From the NCBI GenBank assembly GCA_963773605.1, contig CAVZBT010000002.1, forward strand, positions 1 to 64,000: DNA of 64,000 bases, given 5' to 3'. This stretch comes from CAVZBT01 sp963773605. Its GTDB lineage: Bacteria; Acidobacteriota; UBA6911. The position numbers were made by a program, and so were the translations under genes. Below the pieces are notes generated by a model. That model searched no databases. It worked only from the letters and a program-made list of their open reading frames with translations, and was not told the DNA's origin. Of this stretch, positions 20,889-30,597 are shown piece by piece. Each line of letters opens with the position of its first letter. The stretch's first letter is position 1.

Positions 20889-21878
20889 CTACACGACCTT
20901 TTTGAACGATCCCTTTGAGTGCTCCAGCTTCTCGAGCAGGTCGACCGGGAAGTTGATGAGCAGCTTGATCTGCTTCTTGTCCTGGGTCACGCTGATGCCC
21001 CTGAGCAGTTCGGAGAACTCGGGGTTGTCGGCACCAGCCAGCTGTCCGAGCGCCACAAGGCCGTTGGTGACATCGGCCAGCTTCTTGGCGGATTCCTCGT
21101 CCGCGATATTGGCGATGATCCTGCCGGTGACCTCGTGGGTGAGGTTCAGCGTTCCCACCACGTTCTGTATCTTGGAGATGCTGCCGCCGAGCGGGTTTGT
21201 CGTCGGCGCCTTGGACAGTACGCTCCCGGGATCGCCGGCAAACCAGAACATCTCGTCGGGATTGAGCTCCTTCAGCAAGGGCCACAGGGTCGCGTTGTTC
21301 TCCAGCCCGAGTTCGGGCTTCTCCCGTACGTCGAGCACGGCCTTGAGCGATTCCAGGTCCCCCAGGGCGATCTCCCCGTCCCGCAGGAAGGCGATCCCCT
21401 TCTCCACCTTGTTGCCGTTTTCCTCGGGAACCATGAGCACGGTCGCGTCCTTGTAGTCGACCTTGATCGGCGTCCCCTTGCTGTGGATGAAGGTGGTGAT
21501 CGAGGCTGCATTGAACTGGCCGATCGCGATGATCACCCCTTTGCCGCTCCCCGGGGTGAGGGACTTGCCGCCGGCGACGATGTAGGTGATGTCGCGGCGC
21601 GGGTCGACCCCGGTCTTGGCGATAAACTCGCCCAGATCCTTCCCCACGTCTTGACCGTGTTGCTCCTCGAACTTGGCGTAGATCGGAGATGCAATAAACT
21701 TCTGCACGTTCATCCCGAAGACCGCCTGACAGTCCGCCGGCAGATAGGCCACCGCCTCCGGGAGCCCCGGGATGGAGGCCTTGACGGCAAAGCTCGTGTA
21801 CAGCGCCAGGCCCGCAACGGTCCCGGCTATCAGAAACATCACGACGGTGGATGTGATGACGAATTTTCGGTGGTTCAT
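20889..21878 (-). CDS. Membrane-anchored protein of unknown function
   Basis: 329 aa. A single N-terminal hydrophobic segment (VITSTVVMFLIAGTVAGLALYTSF) acts as an uncleaved anchor or signal. The rest is a soluble periplasmic domain (AVAYLPADCQAVFGMNVQKF, VDPRRDITYIVAGG, FWFAGDPGSVLSKAP). The layout, with an alpha/beta domain beginning AYLPADCQAVFGMN, resembles a group of acidobacterial lipoprotein-like hypotheticals I recall but cannot name. AGGAG precedes the ATG, and a strong terminator follows, so it is a single-gene unit. Confidence 0.7.
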   Translation of the reverse strand: MNHRKFVITSTVVMFLIAGTVAGLALYTSFAVKASIPGLPEAVAYLPADCQAVFGMNVQKFIASPIYAKFEEQHGQDVGKDLGEFIAKTGVDPRRDITYIVAGGKSLTPGSGKGVIIAIGQFNAASITTFIHSKGTPIKVDYKDATVLMVPEENGNKVEKGIAFLRDGEIALGDLESLKAVLDVREKPELGLENNATLWPLLKELNPDEMFWFAGDPGSVLSKAPTTNPLGGSISKIQNVVGTLNLTHEVTGRIIANIADEESAKKLADVTNGLVALGQLAGADNPEFSELLRGISVTQDKKQIKLLINFPVDLLEKLEHSKGSFKKVV

Positions 21879-22050
21879 AAGAATTGCTCCTGACGGCGGT
21901 TGCCCTTGTTCTGTTCCCAGCAGCCCTTCGACTCTCTTGCTTCTCCTGTGCTCAGTTAACGCAAACCGGCCAGGAAAGGTTCACGGGATTTCCCTTCCCG
22001 TGAATGCGCGCGGCAGCCGCGCTGTATATGCGGGGCGGGAGGAAACTAAA

Positions 22051-22197
22051 ATGGCCGGATGCCTGTTGCTGCCGTTCAAACTCGTCCTGGTGGTGCTGAA
22101 GCTCTCTTTCCTGCTCGTGTTCTTCGCTATGTCATTGATACTGCTGCCCTTCCTGATCCTCTTCGGGATAGCCAAGCTGCTGAAAGCGCTGTTCTGA
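22051..22197 (+). CDS. 48-aa hydrophobic membrane peptide
   Basis: The ATG at 22051 has an excellent ribosome site (GGGAGGAAACTAAA). The product is almost wholly hydrophobic apart from five Lys residues and forms two short helices. It has no recognised family. The strong ribosome site, absence of rare codons and independence from neighbouring frames support it being real. Confidence 0.6.
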   Translation: MAGCLLLPFKLVLVVLKLSFLLVFFAMSLILLPFLILFGIAKLLKALF

Positions 22198-22540
22198 CTG
22201 CGCGGTTTCGGAGCGGCAGTGACCCGCGGTGGGGGCGGAGCTGGTGTCGGCAGCCGTCCAGCTCCCGACAATACCGGTTCTGATGTCGGGACCCGCCCCG
22301 GGGAGATCCGGTACGCCGCTGCCCCCGCTTCGCGCACCGCGTCTGGTACCCGGTTTCCCGCCAGTTTGCCTTGAATGAGATGGGCTTCCCCCGGGGGTCC
22401 GCTGTCCTCGCTCCCCATTGCACACCCATATGGTTTGCGGAGTAAGAACGTTGGATTGAGTATAACAGAGCTTTGTTTGGGTGCGCGCCCAACATAAGAT
22501 GGACGTGGAAGACACCTTTCGGAACCACGGGAGGAGCCGG
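22198..22540. other. Intergenic region upstream of threonine dehydratase
   Basis: 343 bp with no gene seen. Near the end is TTGGAT/TATAAC (about 22451-22466) and an imperfect palindrome TTGGGTGCGCGCCCAA (about 22476-22491), a possible promoter and operator for the dehydratase gene. Confidence 0.45.
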
Positions 22541-23518
22541 ATGGCCGAGGAATGGATGCCGCGGATACTCGAGGCGAGGCAGCGCATCGCCGCCCACCTG
22601 AGACCGACGCCCTTGCACTATTACCCACTGCTTTCCGATCTCGTCGGCGCCGAGGTATACGTCAAACACGAAAACCACCAGCCGATCGGCGCGTTCAAGG
22701 TGCGCGGCGGCATCAACCTGATGGCGTGCCTTTCGCCCGAGGACAAAGCGCGAGGAGTCATCACGGCTTCGACCGGCAACCACGGCCAATCCGTCGCCTA
22801 CGCGGCGCGGCTGTTCGGAGTCAGGGCTATCATCGGCGTCCCGGAGAACAGCAATCCCAGTAAGGTCGCCGCCATGAAGTCGTGGGGCGCGGAAATCCTG
22901 GCACACGGGAGAGATTTTGACGAAACCCGGGAGAAGGTTGAAGCCCTTGCGGCAGAGCGTGGTCTGCGCTACATCCATTCGGCCAACGAGCCCCTGCTGA
23001 TCGCGGGGGTGGCGACCATGGCGTTGGAGGTTCTCGAGCAGCTGCCCCGAACAGATGTGATCATCAGCGCCGTGGGCGGGGGCAGCGGCTGCGCCGGCAC
23101 GACACTGGTGACCAGTGCCCTGAAACCGTCCACCAGTGTCATCGCCGTTCAGGCCGCCGGCGCCTCTTCGGCCTATGAATCGTGGCGCCGGAAGGAGCTC
23201 TTCAGCACGGGCAAGGCCGACACCTTTGCCGAAGGCGTCCAGACCCGCGTCGCCTTCCGCATGACGCAGGAGATCCTGTGGGAAAAACTCGAGCGCTTTG
23301 TCCTGGTCGAAGACCAGGACATTCGCGAGGCGATGACTCACTACCTCGAACTCGCGCGCACGTTGGCCGAGGGGGCCGGCGCGGCACCGCTGGCCGCGGC
23401 CCTGAAGTGCCGCGACGAGCTGCGCGGCAAGAAGGTGGTGCTCTACTTGAGCGGCGGCAACGTGTCGCGCGCCAACCTGGCGCGCGTCCTGGCTGCCGCC
23501 ACCCCGCAGAGCGGATAA
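22541..23518 (+). CDS. Threonine/serine ammonia-lyase (PLP-dependent)
   Basis: About 325 aa from the ATG at 22541, chosen because GGGAGGAG lies just before it; upstream in-frame starts at 22481 and 22499 have no ribosome site. It is a fold-type II PLP enzyme. The PLP lysine is in HQPIGAFKVRGG, the substrate loop is STGNHGQSVAYAA, and the phosphate-binding glycine loop is GGGSGCAG. There is no C-terminal ACT domain, so it is the short catabolic type (TdcB-like), which deaminates threonine/serine to the 2-oxo acid. The VWA gene follows 19 bp later. Confidence 0.88.
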   Translation: MAEEWMPRILEARQRIAAHLRPTPLHYYPLLSDLVGAEVYVKHENHQPIGAFKVRGGINLMACLSPEDKARGVITASTGNHGQSVAYAARLFGVRAIIGVPENSNPSKVAAMKSWGAEILAHGRDFDETREKVEALAAERGLRYIHSANEPLLIAGVATMALEVLEQLPRTDVIISAVGGGSGCAGTTLVTSALKPSTSVIAVQAAGASSAYESWRRKELFSTGKADTFAEGVQTRVAFRMTQEILWEKLERFVLVEDQDIREAMTHYLELARTLAEGAGAAPLAAALKCRDELRGKKVVLYLSGGNVSRANLARVLAAATPQSG

Positions 23519-23537
23519 ACTTGTTACACTTACCCTG

Positions 23538-24539
23538 ATGCGTACCAGGCTTGTTCTGATTGCCCTATTGATCCCGCTGTTGCTGGGTTTGCAGGCGCAG
23601 CCGCAACCACCGCAGGAAGTGCCGAACTTTTCGGTCTCCGTCAACCTCATCAAGGTCCCGGTCACGGTTTTCGACGAGGCGGGGGGAATCGTCGCGGACT
23701 TGCGGCGGGAGGAGTTCCGGCTTTACGAGGACGGGGTGCTGCAGGATATCCGCAGTTTCGGGGTGGACCGCAACCCGGTCTCCATTGTACTTCTCATCGA
23801 CACCAGCGCGACGGTCGAGAAGGAGTTGAAAAATATTAAGGCCGCCGCCAGCGGATTCATCTCGGCCCTGTCGGATGACGACCGGGTCGCGATCATCACT
23901 TTCGGCGATGAGGCCAAGATTGTACAGAACTGGACCGACGACGAGAAGCGGGTGCGCAAGACCTTGCGCAAGCTCGAACCGGGCCTCCGGACTGCGCTCT
24001 ACGACGGGATGTACATGGCGGCGCACGATCAACTGCACCGGGTCGACGGGCGCAAGGCGATCATCCTCCTGACGGACTGCCTCAACAACCAGAGCACAAT
24101 CACGTTTCCGGACGCCGCGCTTACCGTCATTCAGTCCCAGGCGGCGCTCTACGTGGTCTCCAAAACCGTCATGGTCCGGCAGGACGCTTACAGGCAGCGG
24201 CGGGTGGTCATGCTGTCGGACATCTACCGGCGGCTGTTTGGGGACGAAGACTATATACAGGAATTCTTCAAGAAACGGGAGGACGAGATGACCTCCCTGG
24301 CCGAAAAAACCGGCGGGCGCATTTTCTTCCCGTCAGACTACGACCAGATCCCGGCAAATTACGCCGATGTCGCGCGCGAACTCAAGAACCAGTACTTCCT
24401 CACGTATGTTTCGAACCTGAGAAAATCCGCCAATACCTACCACGAAATCACGGTGGAATACCTGGGAACCGCAAGCAAGGTGACGTACCGGCGCGGTTAC
24501 TATTTCGAACCCCGCCCCGTCCACAAGCGCCGTTATTGA
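23538..24539 (+). CDS. Secreted VWA-domain protein (acidobacterial VWFA-related family)
   Basis: 333 aa with an N-terminal signal peptide (residues 1-22). A beta-rich lead-in (FSVSVNLIKVPVTVFDEAGG ... LRREEFRLYEDG) precedes a von Willebrand A domain with the MIDAS motif DTSAT and the Asp in LLTDCLN. The composition and the phrase FRLYEDGVLQDI are characteristic of the 'VWFA-related Acidobacterial' family, supporting the taxonomic call. Role unknown. The start ATG is 7 nt after a TACACT box and has no Shine-Dalgarno, suggesting a leaderless transcript despite following the dehydratase closely. Confidence 0.85.
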   Translation: MRTRLVLIALLIPLLLGLQAQPQPPQEVPNFSVSVNLIKVPVTVFDEAGGIVADLRREEFRLYEDGVLQDIRSFGVDRNPVSIVLLIDTSATVEKELKNIKAAASGFISALSDDDRVAIITFGDEAKIVQNWTDDEKRVRKTLRKLEPGLRTALYDGMYMAAHDQLHRVDGRKAIILLTDCLNNQSTITFPDAALTVIQSQAALYVVSKTVMVRQDAYRQRRVVMLSDIYRRLFGDEDYIQEFFKKREDEMTSLAEKTGGRIFFPSDYDQIPANYADVARELKNQYFLTYVSNLRKSANTYHEITVEYLGTASKVTYRRGYYFEPRPVHKRRY

Positions 24540-24726
24540 GGGGCGCTAGTGGGACGGGCTTCCGTGATTCGCTCCTAAGGGTGCTGCATCCGGCGTCTCG
24601 GCCGATGAAGTTTTGGCACTCGATCTTGCACCGCGGGGTGTTCTGTGAAAATATTCTGATGATTTCCACTCAGCTGCCCAGGATCCTGGGTAGTTCAAGA
24701 TAACTGAACCGTAGCAGGAGGTAACC

Positions 24727-25374
24727 ATGGCTAGATCCGGACATTCCGAGACCAAGCCCAAGAAAGGCTTATCCCGCCGCGCCTTCCTCTCCAGGAGCGC
24801 CGGGCTGGCGGTTGCCACGCCCGTGGTCACAGGGATGGGGTTGGCCGCACCTGCGGGCCCTGCGGCGGACGTCAAGATTCTCGGTCCGGGCAAGGTCCCC
24901 GTCGCGCTTCGCATCAACGGCAAGCCGTATACCCTGAATCTCGAACCCCGGGTGACCTTGCTCGAAGCGCTCCACAACGAGCTCGATTTTACCGGCGCCA
25001 AGAAAGTGTGCGACCGCGGGGCGTGCGGGACTTGCACGGTCCTGTTGGGCGGCAAGCCCGTGTACGCCTGCAGCGTGCTTGCACTCGAGGCCCAGGGGAA
25101 GGAAATCGTCACGGTCGAGGGCCTGTCGACCGAAGGCAGATTGCACCCGCTCCAGGCGGCATTTGTGGAGCACGATGCCCAGCAGTGCGGATTCTGCACC
25201 CCGGGTTTCGTCGTGGCCGCAAAGGCGTTTCTGGACAAGCACCCGAACCCGACGGCGGAGCAGGTGAACAAGGGCCTGGGAGGCAATCTCTGCCGTTGTG
25301 GTACGTATGCGGGAATCCGTCAGGCTGTTCTCGCAGCCTCCAAAGCGACGAAAGGGGGGACGACCAATGCCTGA
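24727..25374 (+). CDS. Molybdenum hydroxylase small subunit, 2Fe-2S, Tat-exported
   Basis: 215 aa. The N-terminal SRRAFLSRSAGLAVATPVV is a twin-arginine signal, so the complex works in the periplasm. The plant-type ferredoxin cluster is bound by CDRGACGTC plus a later Cys. The second, C-terminal cluster is bound by CGFCTPGF and CRCGTY. Known of the family: xanthine dehydrogenase/aldehyde oxidoreductase small subunits (YagT/PaoA type), which take electrons from the Mo site. GGAGG precedes the ATG. It overlaps the next gene by 8 bp. First gene of a four-gene operon. Confidence 0.92.
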   Translation: MARSGHSETKPKKGLSRRAFLSRSAGLAVATPVVTGMGLAAPAGPAADVKILGPGKVPVALRINGKPYTLNLEPRVTLLEALHNELDFTGAKKVCDRGACGTCTVLLGGKPVYACSVLALEAQGKEIVTVEGLSTEGRLHPLQAAFVEHDAQQCGFCTPGFVVAAKAFLDKHPNPTAEQVNKGLGGNLCRCGTYAGIRQAVLAASKATKGGTTNA

Positions 25375-27502
25375 TTACAGGTGGCCTGAAGCATCAAAAC
25401 GAGCGCTCATGGGCAAGCGGATCTCCCGGCTTGACGGTCCGGACAAGGTCTCGGGCAAAGCCAAGTACACGCAGGACGTCAAGAGGCCGGGCATGCTCTA
25501 CGGCACCATCGTGCGTTCTCCTCACGCGCACGCGAAAATCGTCTCGGTCGACACGAGCGCCGCGGAAAAGATGCCGGGAGTGAAGGGGGTGTACGTGATT
25601 AACGGGCCCGGCACCGAGGTGCAGTGGGCCGGATTCGAAGTCGTCGCGCTCGCCGCCGAAAACGAGCAGCTTGCGGAAGACGCCGCCCGCGCCGTAAAGG
25701 TTCAGTACGAAGCGCTGCCGCACATCGTGCAGGAAGAAGACCTCGCGGCCGCCGGGGACCGCGCCAAGGAACCGGAAGAGAAAGGGACCGGAGATACTGC
25801 CAAGGGATTCCAGGACGCGGAGGTTGTAGTCGAGGGCTCCTACGGCATTCCCGTCATCACGCACTGCACGCTGGAGCCTCACGGGTCGGTGAACGAATGG
25901 GAGGGGGACAACCTCAACGTCTACATCTCCACCCAGGCGGTCTCGAGCATCGCCTCGCAGATGGCCGAGCCGCTCAACATTCCGGCCGCCAATATCCACG
26001 TCCACCAGGACCACATTGGCGGCGGTTTCGGCAGCAAGTTCGGCCCGGACGTGTGGGATATCGCCGGGGCGCGGCTCGCGAAGAGCTCGGGCAAGGCGGT
26101 CAAGACTCATGAACGACCGGGAATCGGAGCTGGCCATCGCCGGAGCCCGTCCCTCGACGTTCGCCAAGGTCAAGGTGGGGGCGAAGAAGGACGGCACCCT
26201 GACGGCCTGGGAATCGAAGTCCTGGGGAACAGGTGGCATGACCGGCGGCGGCGCGCCGCCGATCCCGTATGTGTGGCGGATCCCGCACAAGATGAGCCAC
26301 ACGAGCGTCGAGACCAACATCGGCTCCGCCCGTGCCTGGCGGGCGCCAAATCACCCGCAGGCGTGCTTCGTGACGATGTGCGCGCTCGAGGACCTCGCGG
26401 CGCAGCTGCAGATGGACCCGATGGATCTGTTCCTGAAGAACATCGAGTTGGCATCGCCGCGGGCAGCCCTCTACAAAGAGCAGCTGCTGAAGGCCGCCGA
26501 ACTCAGCGACTGGAAAAAGAAGTGGCACCCGCGCGGGGACAAAACGGCCGGACCGGTCAAGCGGGGCATGGGGCTTTCGCTGCACACCTGGGGCGGCCTC
26601 GGGCACGAGAGCGAGTGTCGCGTGACGATCAACTCCGACGGTTCGGTGAGCGCCGAGCTCTGCTCGCAGGACCTCGGGACCGGCACCCGCACCGTGATCG
26701 GCATCGTCGCCGCCGAGACCCTCGGGATTCCGCTGAGCGGCGTGCAGGTCAGGATCGGCGATACCCGGTACCCATCCTCCGGATCGTCGGGAGGAAGCAC
26801 GACGGTCGGCGGCGTCAGCGCCTCGACGCGCCGGGCGGCAGTCGACGCGCGGGACGCCCTGTTCAAGCAGGCAGCCCCCGCCCTGAACGCCGATCCGGCC
26901 AACCTCGAATCCGTCGGCGGTAAAATCCAGGTCAAGGGCGACCCAGCGAAAAGCATCGGCTGGAAGCAGGCGTGCGCCAGGATCGGGGTTAACCCGATCT
27001 CGGTCATTGGCAAGCGTCTCGAAGGCAAGGACGAACTGATCAGCCAGGGCGTAGGCGGGGTCCAGATCGCCGAGGTCCAGGTCGATACGGAAACCGGCAT
27101 CGTCAAGGTCGACAAGATGGTCGCCGTCCAGGATGTCGGGCTCATCGTCAACATGAAGACCGCCGAAAGCCAGGTCCGTGGCGCCCTCATCATGGGGATC
27201 AGCTACTCGCTTTTCGAGGAGAAGATCATGGACCGGAACACCGGCAGAATGCTCAACCCGAACATGGAGTTCTATCGGACTTGCCGGGTTGGGCGACATC
27301 GGCAACCTCGTGGTGCACATGATGACCGGGAAGGCTCAGGACGATCGCGGCGTCATCGGGCTTGGGGAGCCGCCTGTCGTTTCCCCGGGGGCCGCCATCT
27401 CCAACGCGGTGGCGAATGCGATCGGAACGTCGTGTCGGCAACCTGCCGCTCACACCTGGTCGCGTCCTGGCAGCTCTGGAGCAGAAAGGAGGGCTCGGCT
27501 AA
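25367..27502 (+). CDS. Molybdopterin-binding subunit of a xanthine/aldehyde dehydrogenase-type enzyme (frameshifted)
   Basis: About 711 aa equivalents. The opening ISRLDGPDKVSGKAKYTQDV, FGSKFGPDVWD (Mo-cofactor loop), ARAWRAPNHPQACF (Arg at the active site), DLGTGTRT, GGSTTVGG and GLGEPPVV (the catalytic Glu motif) are all present in order. This is the hydroxylase active-site subunit of the YagR/PaoC type; substrate unknown. The frame changes near 26105, 27280 and 27430. The net length is a multiple of three, as expected if errors balance. The start ATG at 25367 overlaps the upstream gene, and the stop overlaps the FAD subunit start (TAATG). Confidence 0.9.
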
Positions 27503-28492
27503 TGCGCGCATTCGAATATGCAAGCCCCACAACCAAGGAACAGGCCGTGGCCCTGCTCGGGTCGCAGTGGGGAGAACGGGAAGTGCTCGCCGGGGGCACG
27601 GATCTGCTGGCCCTCATGAAGGACTCCGTGGTCGCGCCGAAGCGGGTCGTGAACATCAAGGAGGTGGCCGAATTACGGGGGTTGAGGTACTCGGGCGCCG
27701 AGGGATTGCGGCTGGGCGCGCTCGTCACGCTTCCAGGAACTCGTCGACAGCGATGCCATCAAGAAACAGTACCCGGCCCTCGCTGCAGGCGGCCGAAGGC
27801 GTCAGCAGCGCCCAGGTCCGCGCCCTGGGTACGGTCGGCGGGGATCTCTGCCAGCGGCCCCGCTGCTGGTACTTTCCGGGGCGGCATGGGTCTTCTGGCA
27901 CAGGACGCGTCCGGCAAGTCGCTGGTCGTCGGCGGAGAGAATCGCTATCACGCGATTCTGGGCAACTCCGGCCCGGCCTATTTTGTCAACCCGTCCAGCC
28001 TGGCGCCGGCGCTTGATTGCGCTGGGCGCCAAGGTGCGCCTCTTCGGCCCCAAAGGTCCAAGAGACGTCGCCGTCGAGAAGTTCTTTTTGACGCCTCAAT
28101 CGGCCGGGGACCGGGAGTACGCGCTGGCGCCCGATGAGATAGTCACCGAAATACTGGTCCCCGCCGGGACTGCCAGCAACTCCACCTACGAAGTCCGCCA
28201 GGGAGAGTCGCTGGATTGGCCACTCGCTGCCGCCGCCGTCAGCCTCAAGCTCTCGGGCAAAACCGTGAGCGCAGCCCGCATCGTTCTCGGGCACGTCGCA
28301 CCGGTGCCCTGGCCCGCGCCGGAAGCGGAGCGGGTGCTGGCCGGCAAGGCCGTTACCACCAATCTTGCCGACGAGGCCGGGGGCGCGGCCGTTAAGGATG
28401 CGAAGGCTCTCAGCCAAAACGGCTACAAAGTCCAGCTGGCCCGCATCGCCGTCAAACGCGCGATCCTGCGTGCCGCCGAAGGGAGGGCATGA
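27502..28492 (+). CDS. FAD-binding subunit of the molybdenum hydroxylase (frameshifted)
   Basis: About 330 codons. AGGTDLLALMK and GTVGGDLCQRPRCWYFP are FAD/iron-sulfur motifs of the YagS/PaoB type. The CQRPRC stretch suggests the extra [4Fe-4S] cluster known from PaoB. Then GPAYFVNPSSLAPAL, IALGAKVRLFGPKG and the C-terminal CODH-flavoprotein domain. Frame changes are near 27735, 27890 and 28010. It carries electrons from the small subunit to an acceptor via FAD. Confidence 0.88.
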
Positions 28493-28493
28493 C

Positions 28494-28712
28494 ATGATGG
28501 ATAAGCCCTACAGTAACCTGCCCCACGAGCCGTGCCGGCGCCTGCGCTGGAAGGCGATGTTCATCCAGTCGGAGAACGACCCGACTGTCCCTGCGTGCAA
28601 CGACCAGATCTACTGGTGCGCCCTGACCCAGATCTGCATAGGTCCGGACGGCCGCGTGGCGGCACCGTCCGGCTGCGGCCCCGGTCGCTCGTGCTACGAT
28701 GAACTGACGTAG
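28494..28712 (+). CDS. 72-aa Cys-rich protein in the molybdenum hydroxylase operon
   Basis: The ATG at 28494 sits 1 bp after the FAD-subunit stop with GGGAGG upstream, and the product ends CYDELT just before a strong terminator. Six Cys occur in the 72 residues (PHEPC, VPAC, IYWC, TQIC, PSGC, GRSC), with no signal peptide and no known family. The position at the end of the operon suggests a role with the hydroxylase, such as metal or electron handling, but that is inference. Confidence 0.65.
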   Translation: MMDKPYSNLPHEPCRRLRWKAMFIQSENDPTVPACNDQIYWCALTQICIGPDGRVAAPSGCGPGRSCYDELT

Positions 28713-28722
28713 GAGCGTCCCT

Positions 28723-28762
28723 CGGGAAGGCGGCGCCGCTGCGGTGCGGCGCCGCCTTCCCG
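28723..28762 (+). terminator. Strong hairpin terminator after the hydroxylase operon
   Basis: A perfect 17-bp stem (28723-28739 with 28746-28762) and a 6-nt loop. The T-tract is poor, so termination efficiency is uncertain, but position and stability fit a transcript end. Confidence 0.7.
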
Positions 28763-28783
28763 ACATAATCCGTGGGAGCGGAA

Positions 28784-29447
28784 ATGTACTGCAGAATGCG
28801 AGTCCTCTTTGCCCTCGTCGTATTGCCGATGGCGTGCGCCATGGCGGCGCCCCAGAACTATAAGGCGGAATCCATCGGCGAGTGTGCCGTCGCGGACCTG
28901 GACCCGGCCGTCAAGGCGGCCCTGCAGGCCGAAGGGGTGAGGATTACCGGGCCGGACGGCGCGTTCTGCGAATTGTGGCTGCGCAAGTCCGTGCCGCAGA
29001 AGTCCGCCGGGGGCGATTACACAACCCTCGCCAACGGCACCTTCGCAGGGGTTATCACCTACTCCCAGCAGGGGGGCGACTATCGGGGACAGGTCGTCAA
29101 ACCGGGTAGCTACGTGATGCGCTACCAGGCCCTGCCCCAGGACGGCAACCACATGGGAGTGGCCCCGACCCGGCACTTCTTCCTCCTTTCCCCGGTTTCC
29201 GAGGATAAGGATCCGGCTGCGATGCCCGACTACAAAGCCCTGATCGCCCTGAGCCGCAAGGTGTCCGGCACGAATCACCCCGTCACCCTGTACCTCACCA
29301 AGCCGTCGGCGGCAGGAAAACCGGCATTCCGCTCTCTCGACGAAGGGCATTGGGCGGTGGAGCCACGACCAAGGCCTCACCGGCCGGCGGCACCGGAGAC
29401 GGACTTTGCCCGTCGCGATCGTCCTGATCGGAAAGTCCGAAGCCTGA
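28784..29447 (+). CDS. Secreted protein of unknown function (3' end frameshifted)
   Basis: About 220 aa. The signal peptide MYCRMRVLFALVVLPMACAMA is followed by a compact domain (ESIGECAVADLDPAVKAAL, GVRITGPDGAFCELWLRKSV, NGTFAGVITY, DYRGQVVKPGSYVMRYQ). The uninterrupted frame continues to 29638 but runs through a palindrome repeat. Shifting frame near 29360-29400 gives a natural end LPVAIVLIGKSEA with TGA at 29445-29447, directly before the repeat, so I take that as the true end. GGGAG precedes the ATG. I do not recognise the family; a periplasmic location is likely. Confidence 0.6.
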
Positions 29448-29452
29448 CAAAT

Positions 29453-29552
29453 TGGAGTGCGGCGCCCTATGGAGTGCGGCGCCTCGGCGCCGCCCTTCAC
29501 TACGAGGGTCGGACCCTGCCAACGGCGGCGTCGAGCCGCCGCACTCCAGACA
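29453..29552. repeat. Extragenic palindrome, locus 3 (single unit)
   Basis: Two GGAGTGCGGCG starts (29454 and 29471), the palindrome GCGGCGCCTCGGCGCCGC, a unique middle, and the shared terminal GCGGCGTCGAGCCGCC then GCACTCC ending near 29548. It uses the same building blocks as the loci near 4.8 and 18.1 kb. Confidence 0.88.
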
Positions 29553-29557
29553 ATCCG

Positions 29558-30242
29558 CTACCTCGCCGCCAGATCCCGGACCCGCATATTTCTGAATTCC
29601 ACCCGTGCCCCATGCCCGAGGAACCCGATCCGACCTGAACTGCGGGCCAGTCCGGGGTGTTTCTTCAGCACTTCCGGGTCCTTGATGTCGCCCAGGTTGG
29701 CATCGACGATCGTGGCGCCGTTCAGTTTCACGGTGATGCGTCGTCCTCGGGCTGTGATCTCTTCGGAGTTCCACTCCCCGACCGGTTTCTGGTGCCCTCG
29801 CTGCGCGGGCACGACGTCGTAAATGGACCCGTGGTATTGCGCCGCCCTCAGGCTGGTGTACTGAGACCCCGAGTCGTCGAGCACCTGGATTTCCATCCCC
29901 TGGTAAGCCGCGTCCCCCTCCAAGGGCGCCCGGATTCCGATGCCGTTGTTCGCATTCGGCTCCAGCCGGAACTCGAACCGGAAGACAAAATCCGAGTACT
30001 CCTTCGCCGTGAAGAGATTGCCACCGTCTTCACGGGTGCAGTATAGGATGCCGTTTTCGACCCGATAGCCCTGTCCCGCCTTGTTCTCTCCCCCCTGCCG
30101 CGTGCCGTAAACCCACCCGGTCAGATCCTTGCCGTTGAAGAGTTGAGTGAACCCCGGTTCGGCGCCGGATATCCCTGACACCGCGCCGGCGCAGCACGAG
30201 TGCGAGCGCGAGCCCTGCGGTGCAGCATGCGAGTGATCTCAT
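29558..30242 (-). CDS. Secreted DUF1080 (3-keto-disaccharide hydrolase-like) protein, one frameshift
   Basis: About 228 codons. An N-terminal signal (MRSLACCTAGLALALVL) in one frame is followed, after a shift near 30175, by the DUF1080 domain: FTQLFNGKDLTGWVY, RVENGILYC, FVFRFEFRLEPNANNGIGIR, YQGMEIQVLDD, GEWNSEEITARG and GRIGFLGHG. These are the standard landmarks of this concanavalin-like family, found in Planctomycetes, Bacteroidetes and Acidobacteria and linked to sugar or glycoside metabolism outside the cell. GGGGGAG precedes the ATG at 30242. Confidence 0.88.
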
Positions 30243-30261
30243 AAGATCTCCCCCGGAAATA

Positions 30262-30298
30262 AAAAATGCCCCTCCCGCGGGCCAGCCGCGAGAGGGGC
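30262..30298 (-). terminator. Rho-independent terminator downstream of the cold-shock gene
   Basis: A 13-bp stem with one mismatch (30268-30280 with 30286-30298). On the minus strand it is followed by a T-rich tail (ATTTTTTATT). It lies between the cold-shock gene and the DUF1080 gene. Confidence 0.8.
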
Positions 30299-30315
30299 GA
30301 TCTTGTATGACTTCG

Positions 30316-30526
30316 TTATTCAGCCTTCGTCACGTTCTCTGCCTGCAGACCCTTGGGGCCGCGGGTGACTGTGAAGGCCACCGATTCTCCTTCCGCCAAA
30401 GTCCGGAACCCACTCATCTGAATGGCGGTGTGGTGGACGAAAACATCCCCGCCCGTCGCCTCTCTCGATAAAACCGTAGCCCTTCGCGTTATTGAACCAC
30501 TTCACTTTCCCAATTTCCTTTTCCAT
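30316..30526 (-). CDS. Cold-shock protein (CspA family), one frameshift
   Basis: About 69 aa. RNP1-like GKVKWFNNAKGYGFI is intact. Removing one base in a GGGCGGGG run near 30445 restores GDVFVHHTAIQ (RNP2) and the C-terminus GPKGLQAENVTKAE. It is a single-stranded nucleic-acid-binding beta-barrel; members act as RNA chaperones. The start ATG at 30526 has GGAG upstream. Confidence 0.9.
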
Positions 30527-30597
30527 GGGAACTTCACTCCTTGCGCGAATGTTTCCACATCTGATCCAGAGTTCGCCCGCGTGACCCTCAAATGAAA

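Noticed and set aside
22127..23665. 512-codon minus-strand frame over threonine dehydratase
   Set aside because: Antisense to a well-supported PLP enzyme; the product has no recognisable domain.
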